Positions 24,001-34,692 of a stretch of DNA of 64,000 nt are shown piece after piece. Origin of the DNA: Liolophura sinensis. Taxonomy: Eukaryota > Mollusca > Polyplacophora > Chitonida > Chitonidae. The notes under the pieces are model-generated. The model was not told where the DNA came from. It saw nothing but the letters and a program-made list of their open reading frames with translations, and did not search any database. The stretch is from contig NC_088302.1 in assembly GCF_032854445.1 (NCBI RefSeq), positions 55,034,237 to 55,098,236 on the forward strand. Direction: 5' to 3'. A program made the translations under genes and the position numbers. Numbering within the stretch: the first letter of the stretch is position 1; each line of letters starts with the position of its first letter.

Positions 24001-25175
24001 GTTGCTATGGCAGTGGAGACAAGGCCTTGTGAGTCTTGCAGCAAAGAGAGAAAACTTATTGACTGACAATAGTTTTTTTTTCCTTCAGTCTGCCATCATG
24101 TGATTTATCAGACTAAGGGATTGCTTCAGATTTCAGTTTATTTGTCGATCTACCTTTTCAACGTTCCCTTTTTTTAATTTGATCGTTCCTTCGTTCCCAT
24201 AAAACCCTCGCAAAGAATATATTGTTAAGGCCTTTGACCCTTGAGTGATTTATTTAGGCTTAGGCAACTACGCGACGAACGAAAAAAAGATCTCTTGCTA
24301 ATCACTTAATGACAAGAGTTTGTAATGTCTAGAAAAGTGCTATCATAAATGTTCTGTCCAAGGTTTTTACAAAGAAAATGGAAAGCAATATTGGACTCTT
24401 GGTTTTAAATTCTAAGGACTGAACTGATCTAGAGCGACTCGACCAATATCTTTTTCCGCCTGCGGCAGTTAATTCAAAATCTACCGCATTTCTTCTAAAA
24501 CGATTACAAACCGACATTTTTACCGGCTTTTTGTCTTTAGCTGGATTGCCCCCTGTATAAGATTCATGGTTGCCCTGCACTCAGACTTTTATGAGCCCTG
24601 CCATTTCGTTCTGTTTGAGTCATACACTGTTCAATGACTGCTAAAAAATCGCTTGTCAAATTAACCCTTTGATAAGAAAATTTACGACGATGAAATTCAT
24701 TACGTCCAGAAAATTTCTAATTACACATGTTTGGTTATACACTATTCTGAAAACAATGAACAGAGATAGAAGCCTACCTTCTAGAAAGGAAGTTAAATGA
24801 AACACATGAATTTCAGTTTAAAAAGACGTTATTTCCAAACATGTAATTAGATAAAATCGGCTTTTCCCTTATGCACGACCTAATCGATCTGTCTTATAAG
24901 GGATTGTGAAAGAACTGCTATTGTTCGACTGAAGACAAAGTAATAAATTTAAAGTCTAATCGAAAAATCATTGTATTCATGAGGATGCAACCACTTTTCA
25001 ATAGCTGACTATAACATCTTTATAATAGATGTTAATTAATTTTAAAAATACGCATACAAATAGCAATTATGAGTAATGCACTAATTAATCTCCTAATCTG
25101 TAGCCATTTTATCAGGCATTTTACTTGCAAAGAGTCATATTACACACGAACGTCCATATATATTAGACTTTATCA
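21012..25175 (+). repeat. Large duplication, copy 1 (about 4.2 kb)
   Basis: Collinear with 28327-32856 in direct orientation. Matching blocks include the start (CTTCTGTCTCCCAG), 21290-21420, the palindrome region at 21460-21540, 22540-22860, 23215-23310, 23840-24060 and 24600-25175, where the match fades. Some blocks look above 90% identical by eye while AT-rich stretches are near 70%. Compared with copy 2 this copy lacks segments corresponding to about 28690-28765, 28944-29356 and 29745-29945. No conserved long reading frame spans it. Confidence 0.85.
22046..22250 (+). repeat. Internal tandem duplication within copy 1
   Basis: A block containing CAGTGTTACCATTACACGTCA, then TATAAGAGATCTTGGGG, occurs at about 22075-22120 and again at 22200-22243. 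The second large copy has only one diverged version (near 29950-30005), so this doubling probably arose after the large duplication. Confidence 0.7.
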
Positions 25176-25884
25176 GAATTCAGAGAAAATTATAGGCCTG
25201 TGATTAGTCAATTCGCCTCGGATAAGCTACTGTTTTCGCCAATCAGAGTTGGATATATTTCTGTCTACCTACAAGAAGGCACGTGCCAGCCGATGGTAAC
25301 ACTGGTCTGTCTACCTACGGAGTGAGAGACGCTCGTGCACAATGTACCAGTCAATAACTTTTCTTGCCTTCTTATTCATAAAAGTCATAAAATTTTGTCG
25401 TAACATCTTTTTCAGATGTTATTCACACACCTGCAAATTTAATTGAAAATGGCTAACTAGCATTTCATCTAAAGCAGTATTAATATAGAAAAAATATCCA
25501 ACTCCGCTGAGAAGAAAAGGTGAAAATGAACTAAAATCAGATGAAAAAGCGTGAAAACGTATATGCAACAATGGCCTTCAAGATTTTTTTAGATGTGTTC
25601 TCTCATTTAATTTCTTATAATTCTCATGGAGAAAATGTTGTTTGAAAATATTTTAATATGGTGGATATTTGGGACCACTTGTTGTTATATATCGTCATTG
25701 CATAATAATGTTCTAAATAAGGATGTGATGCATGTCTAATCATTTAGTTTGAATGTAATTTTAATTTAGTTGTTTATATCCAAACACATGCATCTAACCC
25801 GAATTATGATAATATTTATGAATATATTAGATATTTAAATATGATTAAAATCCTGGTTGAACACATTTTTAACTGAAAAAATAA

Positions 25885-26020
25885 AATTCTATCGCCATGG
25901 CTTAAGTAGAATTGGGTAAAAAAAAGTGCAGTGATGTTAATTGCAATTTGTTAGACGTCACTGGTCCAGAATTACTAAAAATACTGTGTTGTCATCACAT
26001 TTAACACATAATAACATGAG
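25885..26020 (+). repeat. Interspersed repeat (member 2 of 3)
   Basis: Shares GTGCAGTGATGTTAATTGC, GACGTCACTGGTCCAGAATT and CATCACATTTAACA blocks with 56275-56410 (close) and 15485-15625 (diverged). There is no coding capacity; the family is unknown. Confidence 0.7.
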
Positions 26021-26416
26021 TATAACCATGATTTTACACTGTTAACACTTAATAATACGGAGCCTTTATATCTTTTTATATTTATGTCAAGTTTTGTCTA
26101 TTTGTTAAAGCAACAAAAAGACCAAGTGTTATCGTTGTATTAATATAATAGCAAAAACTGTTTTGGTTATTTATAATAAAAGAAAGAAAAGGATAAAATT
26201 ATCAAGCTGTTGAAGTAACATGAGGCGAGTGGGAAACAATAAAACTAGTTTGGCTACAGAAGGGAAAAGAGACCCTTTTATACATTTACTGTTCTATTTA
26301 TGGTAACATGAGCTGAAAAAATAACTGGTTCGTTATCAGTAGCAACATAGTCAATTTTCTACAAAGATTTCTTGTCCTTATGGCACATGAAATTGATGAC
26401 ACTCAATGTCAGATCG

Positions 26417-26485
26417 ATCTGTCACAGTTGTGTAATCTGTCACACTCGTGTGATCTCTCACAGTTGTGCAATATGTCACATTATA
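26417..26485 (+). repeat. Short array of 18-bp units with internal dyad symmetry
   Basis: Three to four units of the form CTGTCACAGTTGTGTAAT. Each has a near-palindromic core (CACAGTTGTG or CACACTCGTGTG). Confidence 0.7.
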
Positions 26486-26747
26486 CCTCGAACACGTGAT
26501 CAAAGCGTCACTGTCGAATAATGTTGTTCTTGTCTGTAAATCAGAGAAATAGTTAGTCTTCTATTTATTGTTTTACACTCGCCTCCTATAGTTACTGAAA
26601 ACAGCTTGGTATAGATGTCAAAAAGTAGGCGTTATTCAGAAACACCAATTCGCTATTCCCTAGGCTTATAGCCGCCGTAAGATGTCTTTGTTGAATTCTT
26701 CAGACCTAAAATAACAAAGAAAAAAATAACAACAATAATAACTAGTA

Positions 26748-26795
26748 ATCAAGTGAATCTATCTTGCGACAATTGGTCTTGAATCAAATGGCTGT
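26748..26795 (-). repeat. Right arm of long-range inverted repeat
   Basis: Reverse-complement partner of 20963-21010; the shared core reads CTTGCGA, then GGTCTTGAATCAA, then TGGCTGT. It lies 21 bases before the TA target site of the Tc1 element. Confidence 0.6.
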
Positions 26796-26818
26796 ATTTG
26801 ATATATTTCCGTAATATA

Positions 26819-26845
26819 CTAATGGAAAAAAGTAACTGTGCATCA
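26819..26845 (+). repeat. Tc1 left terminal inverted repeat
   Basis: The 27-bp end starts CTAATGG and ends AACTGTGCATCA. It pairs with 28298-28324 with two mismatches. Confidence 0.93.
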
Positions 26846-27114
26846 CAGAAAATGGGACAAAACAAAAGATGTTTGAAAAGTTATAAACCTAATCGTCAAT
26901 AAACATTTAGCCAAGCATTTTTCATGAAATGTCATGTCACGTATCGCTCGTGGCACGTGCATTTCGTGTATAATGACATGACTCACATTCTGCATGATGT
27001 TTGACACATGAAGTTCACACACCTGATTTCGAAAATTGAAGAACTGTTGATTATTCTTTAGCCTCTAAATGTTGTGGAAAACACGTTAGCTTCAACATAA
27101 ACTGTGCGTACAAC

Positions 27115-28128
27115 ATGCCATGGCTTACAGAAAATCAGCGTCTCCGCGCCGTGGGTATGCTGGAGACTGGAATGGCCCAGAATGAAGATGCCAGACATTT
27201 TGGTGTCCATCGAAACACGATATCCTCTCTATGGCGACGTTTTCAACAGAATGGGAACACGAGAGATTTGCCCCGGTCCGGCCGTCCACGTGTGACGTCA
27301 CGTCAGCAAGACAACCATATTCGGCTGGCCCATCTAAGGAATCGATTCCAGAGTTCCAGTTTGACTGCTCGGACCATTCCTGGCTTACGCCCAATCAGTT
27401 CCAGGACTGTACGGAACCGACTGTGGGAGCGCAACATCCGGCCCAGACGTCCTGCCATACGTCCGATTTTGCTCCAACGTCACCGACAGGCACGTCTTGT
27501 CTGGCGCAGACAACATCTACGGTACAGGAGACAAGATTGGGATGGTGTTCTGTTCACTGACGAGTCGAGATTTCATCTGGACGGCTCAGATGGCAGGGCA
27601 AGGGTGTACAGACGTCCTGGTGAACAGTATGCTGACGCGTGCGTTGTTCAACGTCGAGCGTTTGGTGGCGGCAGCGTTATGGTACGGGGAGGCATCACAT
27701 CTCATGGGCGGGCCCAACTTGTCATTGTGAATGGCAATCTGACAGGCCTGCGATACAGGGACGAGATCATTCTGCCTCATATGCAAGCGTTCATTCAAGG
27801 ACATGGACATAACATCACACTTCAGCAAGATAATGCCCGTCCACATGTCGCTCGTGTTGTGACTTATTTCTTGAGACAGCACAACATTCCGGTACTCCCT
27901 TGGCCAGCACTTTCTCCTGACCTGTCCCCTATCGAGCACGCATGGGATGAAATGGAACGGCGATTACGTCAGGGCCCGAATCAGCCATTGACGTTAGCTG
28001 ATTTGGGACAAATGTTGCTTCACACATGGAACAACATTCCCCAAGCTTTCTTCACTCGCTTAGTGTCGTCTATGCGTCGTTGTTGTCAAGCCTGCATCAA
28101 CGCCAATGGTGGACACACACGATATTGA
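27115..28128 (+). CDS. Tc1-family transposase (DD34E)
   Basis: A 337-residue DNA cut-and-paste transposase acting in the nucleus on the element's inverted repeats. The N-terminal half (about residues 1-110) has two helix-turn-helix regions joined by the GRPR hook (56-59). The catalytic domain shows D149 in the LFTDES motif, D239 in LQQDNARPH and E274 in SPDLSPIEHAWDE. The 34 residues between D239 and E274 give the classic DD34E signature. The length matches complete Tc1 transposases. One departure is VRGGI at about residue 190, where the family usually has Trp before the glycines; whether that reduces activity is unknown. The ATG at 27115 gives the usual N-terminus. A second out-of-frame ATG lies 11 bases upstream. 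Confidence 0.95.
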   Translation: MPWLTENQRLRAVGMLETGMAQNEDARHFGVHRNTISSLWRRFQQNGNTRDLPRSGRPRVTSRQQDNHIRLAHLRNRFQSSSLTARTIPGLRPISSRTVRNRLWERNIRPRRPAIRPILLQRHRQARLVWRRQHLRYRRQDWDGVLFTDESRFHLDGSDGRARVYRRPGEQYADACVVQRRAFGGGSVMVRGGITSHGRAQLVIVNGNLTGLRYRDEIILPHMQAFIQGHGHNITLQQDNARPHVARVVTYFLRQHNIPVLPWPALSPDLSPIEHAWDEMERRLRQGPNQPLTLADLGQMLLHTWNNIPQAFFTRLVSSMRRCCQACINANGGHTRY

Positions 28129-28297
28129 GTTTGTGAACTGACTTTTGACACCACATCTCTTCGAGGGCGTGTCATGATGCCTAGTGTCAAATCATAAAGA
28201 TTTCGAGATTATCCTGTCAACAGTTAAACAGTGATTAAACAGAATACCAAATATCATATTCTTATCTTAATTCATTAGAACATGGCATAACTGCAGA

Positions 28298-28324
28298 TGA
28301 TGCACAGTTACTTTATTCCAGTAG
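28298..28324 (-). repeat. Tc1 right terminal inverted repeat
   Basis: Reverse complement starts CTACTGGAATAAAG and ends CTGTGCATCA. It is followed by the TA target duplication. Confidence 0.93.
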
Positions 28325-28326
28325 TA

Positions 28327-31300
28327 TAATTAGGTATAACAGACGACTGGTTCTGTCTCCCAGACATAGACTGACAGTCTCGTCTGACTTTTGCTAATTG
28401 CTATTAATTCTAACTGGCTTCGTCGGAAGTCAGAGAAAAGATTCTTCCTACCTCGACAACCAGATGCACACCGTTATGAACACAGAGGTCTCACAACGAG
28501 ACACAGCATAGCTGGCTTTCGAAAGTGAAACATTCGTACAAATATAGCGCAGAGGTGAAAGAAGTATTGGTTCGGTAAAGGCATTTGTTCTTGTTATCAG
28601 ATCGGCCCTTTATACAACATGTATATACTATGAAAATACACATGAGCTTCATTGGTCATTTTCAACTGAAACTTTCTTATCGTGTTACAATCAACAGGTA
28701 TAAACCGGACATCTAGTTCTAGCAGATAGCCACTAGGCGCTTTCGCACAGCAGCATTCGGAAAGAACACCAACATTTGTCGCATTAGATTGGTAAAATAC
28801 TTCCGTGCGGAAGTTTGACTTTTTGTCTTGTGACGTCGTTTGAAATTGACAGCGGCAAATAAGTAGCAGGGTGCTGTGCAGAAGACTGGGTTCTCCGTTG
28901 TTCAGGTGGTATGATTCGTTCTTAATGTCTTTGACCTAGATTTGGAGGTCTTGATAAGATTATACGACGTAACAGCGTAATATTATAGGTAAAACAGCTT
29001 TTCTGCAGTGTTAATTACCATCCAAGTTCTGACGTATCACCCCACACGGAACTGGCTATGTAGGATCAGCACAATACGGCCACGGGACACTCCCCTATAT
29101 CAGCGGCAGATACGTGAGTAATTGAATCACACTGTCAGTGCCTAGAGTAAGGCAGAGCTGTACTGATGATAGGAAATGTTTGTATTTTATGGCTGCACTG
29201 AAGCGGGAACAGGGCACGTTTAGACCCCCAGGGATGAGCAGGCTCATCTCCTGTCCCTAACAGTGAAGTACGCTCTCCATACACGTCCCCTAAACACCAT
29301 TTGTTTTCCAGACGAAGCCTTTGTCTGGACAAATCACGACGAAAGCAAAGTTGTATCACGGGGATCTTACAGAATTGTGTATTCTTCCATAGGGTTTGCT
29401 GTTTAAGGCTACACTTCATTTACAAGAGATTATTTTAGACCGATATTTAAGTAAGCATTAGTAGTTTATCTGTGCAGTAGTTACAGAGGGTAAGCCAGAA
29501 TTCAACCTCGGCCATAAGTTTGGCCTATTATTGTTCATATATTGTTTGGTTTCACACTTTAACATGTAGCTTGCACTCACTGCAACACATCTTCAGGTGT
29601 TCTCGGTGCAGATCAGTAACTTTCGCAAAGAAATTCGGCTTTGCCCTGTTTTCAACCATTATAAATGTTATTTCTCAATAGGCATTCTCTGTATTTATGT
29701 TGCTGTTTCACAGACGAACAGAAAGTACATATTGTGCCCCCATATCTGTGTACCACTCCTCTCCAGACCAGCGATAACGTCCCTAGTCCGGGAATCACAG
29801 ACCTCGTGAAAAAATATAAAAGACGCCCAACTAAGACTGGTAAAACCAGAGCAGTGACGACAGTGTGACAGCTGACAAATGGTCGCACGTGATGCCGGTG
29901 AAATCCAGCCTCTTGTCAACTTATTTTTTCCAGGGTTTTATTAGTTACTCGTGTACATTATTAAAATTAGGTGTCATTGGTATAATTGATATTTGGGATA
30001 ACACAAGAAACTCTTAAGATTAAATATAAAGGATATAGTCGGTAAATGTAATCATAAAGGCATAGTATTGTCTACCGACAGAGGTGGGCCTAACTCACTG
30101 AATGTCTTCTCATCTCATGAAATACAAGACAGGAAAGGCCTCAGGTAATGCTGAGGTCTGTGGTCATTTTGCTGTATTCTCTACACGAAAGTTTTAGTTA
30201 TAACTTTTGTTGTAGGAAAACGTTAATAGTTTGGTGACAGGCGAGAGGCAGAGCAGTAGCCCGTGAGTTGGATACCAGTATATAATGCACTAAGAAACCG
30301 GCGTGAGTTTACTGACAAGAGTGTCTGACATGGAAATGGCTACAAATAAGGTCTTAATGGGTGGTGTCATCGAGTTCCTCAAGGAGACGATCAAGAGTTC
30401 ACACGCCTTCTCATCAGAAACCAATCAGAAAGTCGGGCTAAAGTGGTAGACAACAGAACGACGGGCGTGAGAGTTACCACCATTGTGGCGTGTATAGGGC
30501 TCCGCACCGAGGTAACCTGTAGCCCAAATCACACATCAACACTGCTCTACCCTCTAATACGTGTGTATCTGTACTGCTGGCACCGGGAGAATGGTAAGTT
30601 CGCAAAGATCAATCAGCGTGAAATGAATTGATCGATTGCAAAATGCAAACGGGATGCCTTTGTATTTCAGGTTTCACCGGACTTTGAGCCACAAGTGTGC
30701 AGCCTCATAAGTAGTACCTAAAACTGGAGTAGAAATAAATGTGATCAAACACGCCACTGTGTCCAAAACCCGCTTTCCATTTATTTATATTTTGGTTTAT
30801 GACATAAAATGATGCAACAACTGGAAAAGGACTACAACGTTCCGTCATATTTGAAAACTGCACATCACCTCCCTATGCATAGATCTCTCCTTATTCCTAT
30901 ATTCACCTGATATAGTTTCTTAGTTCATTGTTGGTTAGTGTTGAACGATGGTGAAAGATGGAAAATTGATGTTGGAATTATTGCCACTGAACGTCCATTA
31001 TGGTGTACAAATGTTTGTTTCAACGCCCAGACTCACGCGAAACACTCTTAAAACAAACGACAAAACACAAAAGGGGAACAATCAAATATATACAAAAGTA
31101 ATAGTAAGACTCACAGATATTAGACGGATTGAATTAACAAATGTTTAGTTCCAGTTCAAGGCATAAATTGGAACTGGAATTTCTAGATAGCAGATTAACT
31201 TTACGCCGGACATCATATTGATGTATGTTTTGTAATTGTCCATGTTGAACTTAATGAGGGTGTTATAAATGTTGATGCTGGGTAAATTTAAATAGAATGT

Positions 31301-32856
31301 GAACTATGGGAAAACTAGCTGCTTGACCACTGAGATGGCGTCTTCAGATATATATGTCTCTTATTCCCCTCAATTTTCACATCATGAACTTTTCTGATGT
31401 ATTTGGTGATAAACTCTAGAATATGAGATGCGATTTTCCTCATTTTGCACATCTGGTATAAGCAGCAGTTGTACACTTTCACTTCATTGTGTTGTATTCG
31501 AACTCATCGCCTGTTTCATTCGTTTAAATCATACAATGTGTGATAGACAAGCAATCCGCTCTCACGTCGCAGAGTTCACCTTCACCAATCATTCTACTCC
31601 CAGGGCGAGTGAGAGTCAGGTTCTCGCCAGTATGGGACAATTAAACATTCACGTCGGCGGCAGCCATGTTGATATGTCACTGCACGCTAGTGCTGTCCGG
31701 CAAGTCTACATCGTCAATCGCCATCAAGGTTGTTATGGCCACGCAACTATAAACTGTTGACTTAGACAACACAAGGTTTGATGTTTGGGCATGGAGGAAT
31801 TGGTTCTCAGCTTCCGTCGCCATAGAAGGGGAGACAAGACCTTGTGGGTCTTACAGTCGACAGAAGATTTGTTGACAGTCGTCATTTGATGTTTGAGGCG
31901 AACCGACTGGTCGTCGTAATATAGCAGGGTATTCTGTTACAGCCAGACCAAGACAAAAAAGATCAAAATTCTTGCAAAGTACTTAATTACTAGGGTTTAT
32001 TAGACTCTTCGAGCTTTGTATATTCAAAATGGAAAGCAATATTGAACTCTTAGCTTTAAATCATATTCAAAGGACTCAACTGGCCAAGAGCAAATCACTC
32101 AACCAATATCTTTTCCCACCTGCTGCAGTAAAGTCAAAAGCTATCGCATTTCTTCTTAAACGATTACGAACCGACTTTTTTTAGCAGCATTTGTCTTATT
32201 AGTTGATGTGACCCTTTATGAGATTGATGGATGTCCTGCGCTTAGACTTTTATGACCTTTGTCATTCGCTCAATGGCTGCACAAAAAGTTCTTGTCAATT
32301 AAACCCTTTGATAAGAAAATCTACCAAATGAAATTATTTACGTCCAAAAAATTCCTCCTAACATGTCTGGTTACCCACAACTATGAAACAACGAAGAGAG
32401 GGAGGTCTACCTTCCAGAAAGGAACGTAAATAAAATATGTGAGCTACAGTCTAAAAAGCCGTTATTTTCAACATGTAATTAAGCAAAGGTGGTTTTTTCC
32501 GTTTGTGAACGATCTAATCGATTTGGTTTGTGCAGGCTTGTAGAAGAACTGCAACTGTTCGATTGAAGACAACGCAATGAACTTAAAGCCTGATGGAAAA
32601 AGAATCGTCTTCATGAAGACACAACCAATCTTTAAAACTGCTGACACAGTTGAACCTTTACAAGAAATGCTAACTGATATTAAAAAAAAACAAAATACTA
32701 ACTGATATAAAAAAAATAAATACACTCCTGTACACATTAAGCTATTGTGAACTGACCTGTTTCCTAATCTGTTAATCTGTATCCGTTTTATCGGGCCTTT
32801 TACTTAGAAAAGGTCATATATAGCACACTCATGTCCGTATGTAATAGACTGTATCT
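28327..32856 (+). repeat. Large duplication, copy 2 (about 4.5 kb)
   Basis: Direct-orientation counterpart of 21012-25175, starting immediately after the Tc1 target site. It has extra segments relative to copy 1: about 75 bp (28690-28765), about 410 bp (28944-29356) and about 200 bp (29745-29945). The last also occurs near 56095-56235 and so is an inserted repeat. Homology fades at about 32856, after CATGTCCGTATGTAATAGAC. No long conserved frame. Confidence 0.85.
29745..29945 (+). repeat. Interspersed repeat inserted in copy 2
   Basis: This block is absent from copy 1 at the matching site but recurs at 56095-56235, sharing ACCAGAGCAGTGACGACAGT, GGCAAATGGTC- or GACAAATGGTC-type sequence and CAGGGTTTTATT. 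It is therefore a mobile or dispersed repeat; family unknown. Confidence 0.6.
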
Positions 32857-32914
32857 ACGTTGGCTGACTGTCAGGTGCTTTGTGGGCATAAGAAATTAAG
32901 TAGCAGATGTCTGA

Positions 32915-33091
32915 TATATAAAAGCCACCTTCCGAAAACTTCGTTCTAAAGCAGTCAAATTGCTCCTGAGAGAACTGCTAACAGCATTGCCGTGCTTTGC
33001 TGTGATCAAAGACAAAACCCTGATGGAGATTTGTTATACAGAAGGCACCAAAGGCAATGGCTCAGCTGCTAAAGACGCAAAGAGCTTCTAA
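32915..33091 (+). pseudogene. Possible GPCR cytoplasmic-tail fragment
   Basis: An open frame of 58 codons without an ATG ends at TAA (33089-33091). It begins with residues like the helix-8 start of class A receptors (ATFRKL), continues with a Lys/Leu-rich amphipathic stretch containing a Cys, and then has DKTLMEI, which parallels DKTLLEY in the tail of the receptor at 6559-7734. The membrane helices are absent upstream, where an in-frame TGA lies at 32912-32914. An AG directly before GCCACC (32922-32923) could be a splice acceptor. It may be a relic of a receptor copy, a terminal exon, or chance. Confidence is limited because the match is short. Confidence 0.3.
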
Positions 33092-33557
33092 AGAAAACGC
33101 TGACCATATGCCAAAAGTGAGGTAAACGCTGCTGGTGAAACCACTGCGAGTGACTGCTGCACAACTTCGGCATCTGGTCTCGTCGTCTGGCAGGTATACT
33201 TCTTATCGGTCACACATCCAGTTTCAAAGACATCATTTCAAATGTCATCTCTTTGATGACCCCCAGAAACGAATGGATGCGAAACTGACTCATATGATCT
33301 CTTTCACTCGGGAAATTTTAATTGCTTTGCATTTGAGAATAATTCTATATAACTTTATGCGCTTCAACAGTGTTGACCTACATTTGTCAACATGTCGTTT
33401 TCTTCCTTAACATATACCTCCAATTTTTTTTATATCGGTGGTATGTGTTAAGCCAACTGAAATGAAAAAGCCGGAATGACCCATAGCAGACATTACATTC
33501 TAAAGATCCTCGAGTTGGAGGTGTACGCTGTACGTTGGATTACATGCACGTATGTAT
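33092..33557. other. No supported gene
   Basis: The 91-codon frame at 33135-33410 shows no recognisable motif. Confidence 0.45.
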
Positions 33558-33936
33558 GCTTGGGAGTTTACGTCGAACTCAGCAAATTTTCAGTTATATG
33601 ACTATGGGGAGTTATTAGGTGTGCGCACATATACTGTGTTTTCTTTTGGCAGGACGAGTCCATGGCGCCAAAGAGCTGCCGCCACCTGACACCCCACACA
33701 GTCAGATTATACTGACACCGGAACAACGAGTCATGTTTCCTTGCTCTAAGCTCTCAATGCTGAGCGACAAGCGAGGCAGCAACAAGTACCCTTTTCAAAG
33801 GCATGACCCGACGTGGGTTTGATCCCAAGCCTCCTGACCCTACCGGGTGCCTCCCACCACAATGCTGGCCGCAGTTGTATAAGCGAAATATTCTTGAGTA
33901 CGACCTAAAACATCAATCAAATAAATAAATAAATAT
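33558..33936 (+). mobile_element. Composite SINE, head of family B-like and tail of family A
   Basis: It starts with GAGTTTACGTCGAACTCAGC and TTTTCAGTTATATGA, the sequence that terminates the family B elements in reverse orientation. It proceeds through CATGTTTCCTTGCTCTAAGC, also seen at 54277-54560, and ends with CCTCCCACCACAATGCTGGC, a GAAATATTCTTGAGTACG block and AAAT repeats, the family A tail. Two families thus appear joined in one unit. Confidence 0.65.
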
Positions 33937-34622
33937 GTCCCGACACCACATTGCATATTTGATGTATTCGCCCTGACACCACATTATTTACAATGTGTAT
34001 ACATCCTAACCCCAGATTGTGTACAGTGTGTATACGCCCTGGCCCCAGATTATGTACAGTGTGTATACGCCCTGACCCCAGATTATGTACAATGTCTATA
34101 CGCCCTGACCTCAGATAATGTACAATGTCTATACGCCCTGACCTCAGGTCATGTACAATGCCTATGAATAATGTGTATACGTCCTGACCCCAGATTGTGT
34201 ACAATGTCTACACGCCCTGACCCCAGATTATGTACAATGTCTACACGCACTAACCTCAGATTATGTACATTGTCTAAACGCCCTGACATCAGATTATGTA
34301 CCATGTCTATGAATAATGTGTATATGCCCCTGACCCCAGATTGTGTACAATGTGTATTCGCTCTGACCCAAGATTATGTACAATGTGTATATGCCCTGGC
34401 CCCAGATTGTGTACAATGTCCACACACCCTGACCTCAGATTATGTACAATGTTTATATGCCCGGACCTCAGATTGTGCACAATGTGTATACGCCCTGACC
34501 CCAGATTATGTACAATGTGTATGCTCCCTGACCTCAGATTATGTACAATGTCTACACGCCCTGACCTCAGACTATGTACAATGTGTATACGCCCTGGTTC
34601 CAGATTGTGTACATGGTATATA
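33937..34622 (+). repeat. Tandem array, 33-bp unit, about 20 copies
   Basis: Units resemble CGCCCTGACCTCAGATTATG followed by TACAATGTCTATA. The array begins directly at the AAAT tail of the preceding SINE. The 33-bp period keeps frames open on both strands (34171-34692 +, 33917-34204 -) with an 11-residue period; these are not believable proteins. Confidence 0.93.
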
Positions 34623-34692
34623 CGCCTATACGGCAGATTTTAATCTAAAATCAAACGCTTTGACAACAGACAAAGTACCATTTAAAGTTTAA

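Larger units (their letters stand above)
25176..26747. other. AT-rich spacer between copy 1 and inverted-repeat arm
   Basis: Strongly A/T-rich, with no open frame of interest. It contains an interspersed repeat (25885-26020) and a short palindromic tandem array (26417-26485), listed separately. Confidence 0.5.
26819..28324 (+). mobile_element. Intact Tc1-family DNA transposon
   Basis: A 1506-bp element. The 27-bp terminal inverted repeats are 26819-26845 and 28298-28324; they differ at only two positions and share AAGTAACTGTGCATCA internally. The flanking TA at 26817-26818 and 28325-28326 is the expected Tc1/mariner target duplication. It carries one full transposase frame without stops. Its position marks the exact start of the second copy of the large duplication. 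Near-identical ends and an open transposase suggest a fairly recent insertion. Confidence 0.95.

Noticed and set aside
27125-27939. Minus-strand and alternative frames over the Tc1 transposase
   Set aside because: Shadows of the real transposase frame; no motifs.
33917-34692. Periodic frames on both strands of the 33-bp array
   Set aside because: Open on both strands only because the period is a multiple of three; no domain or splice context.
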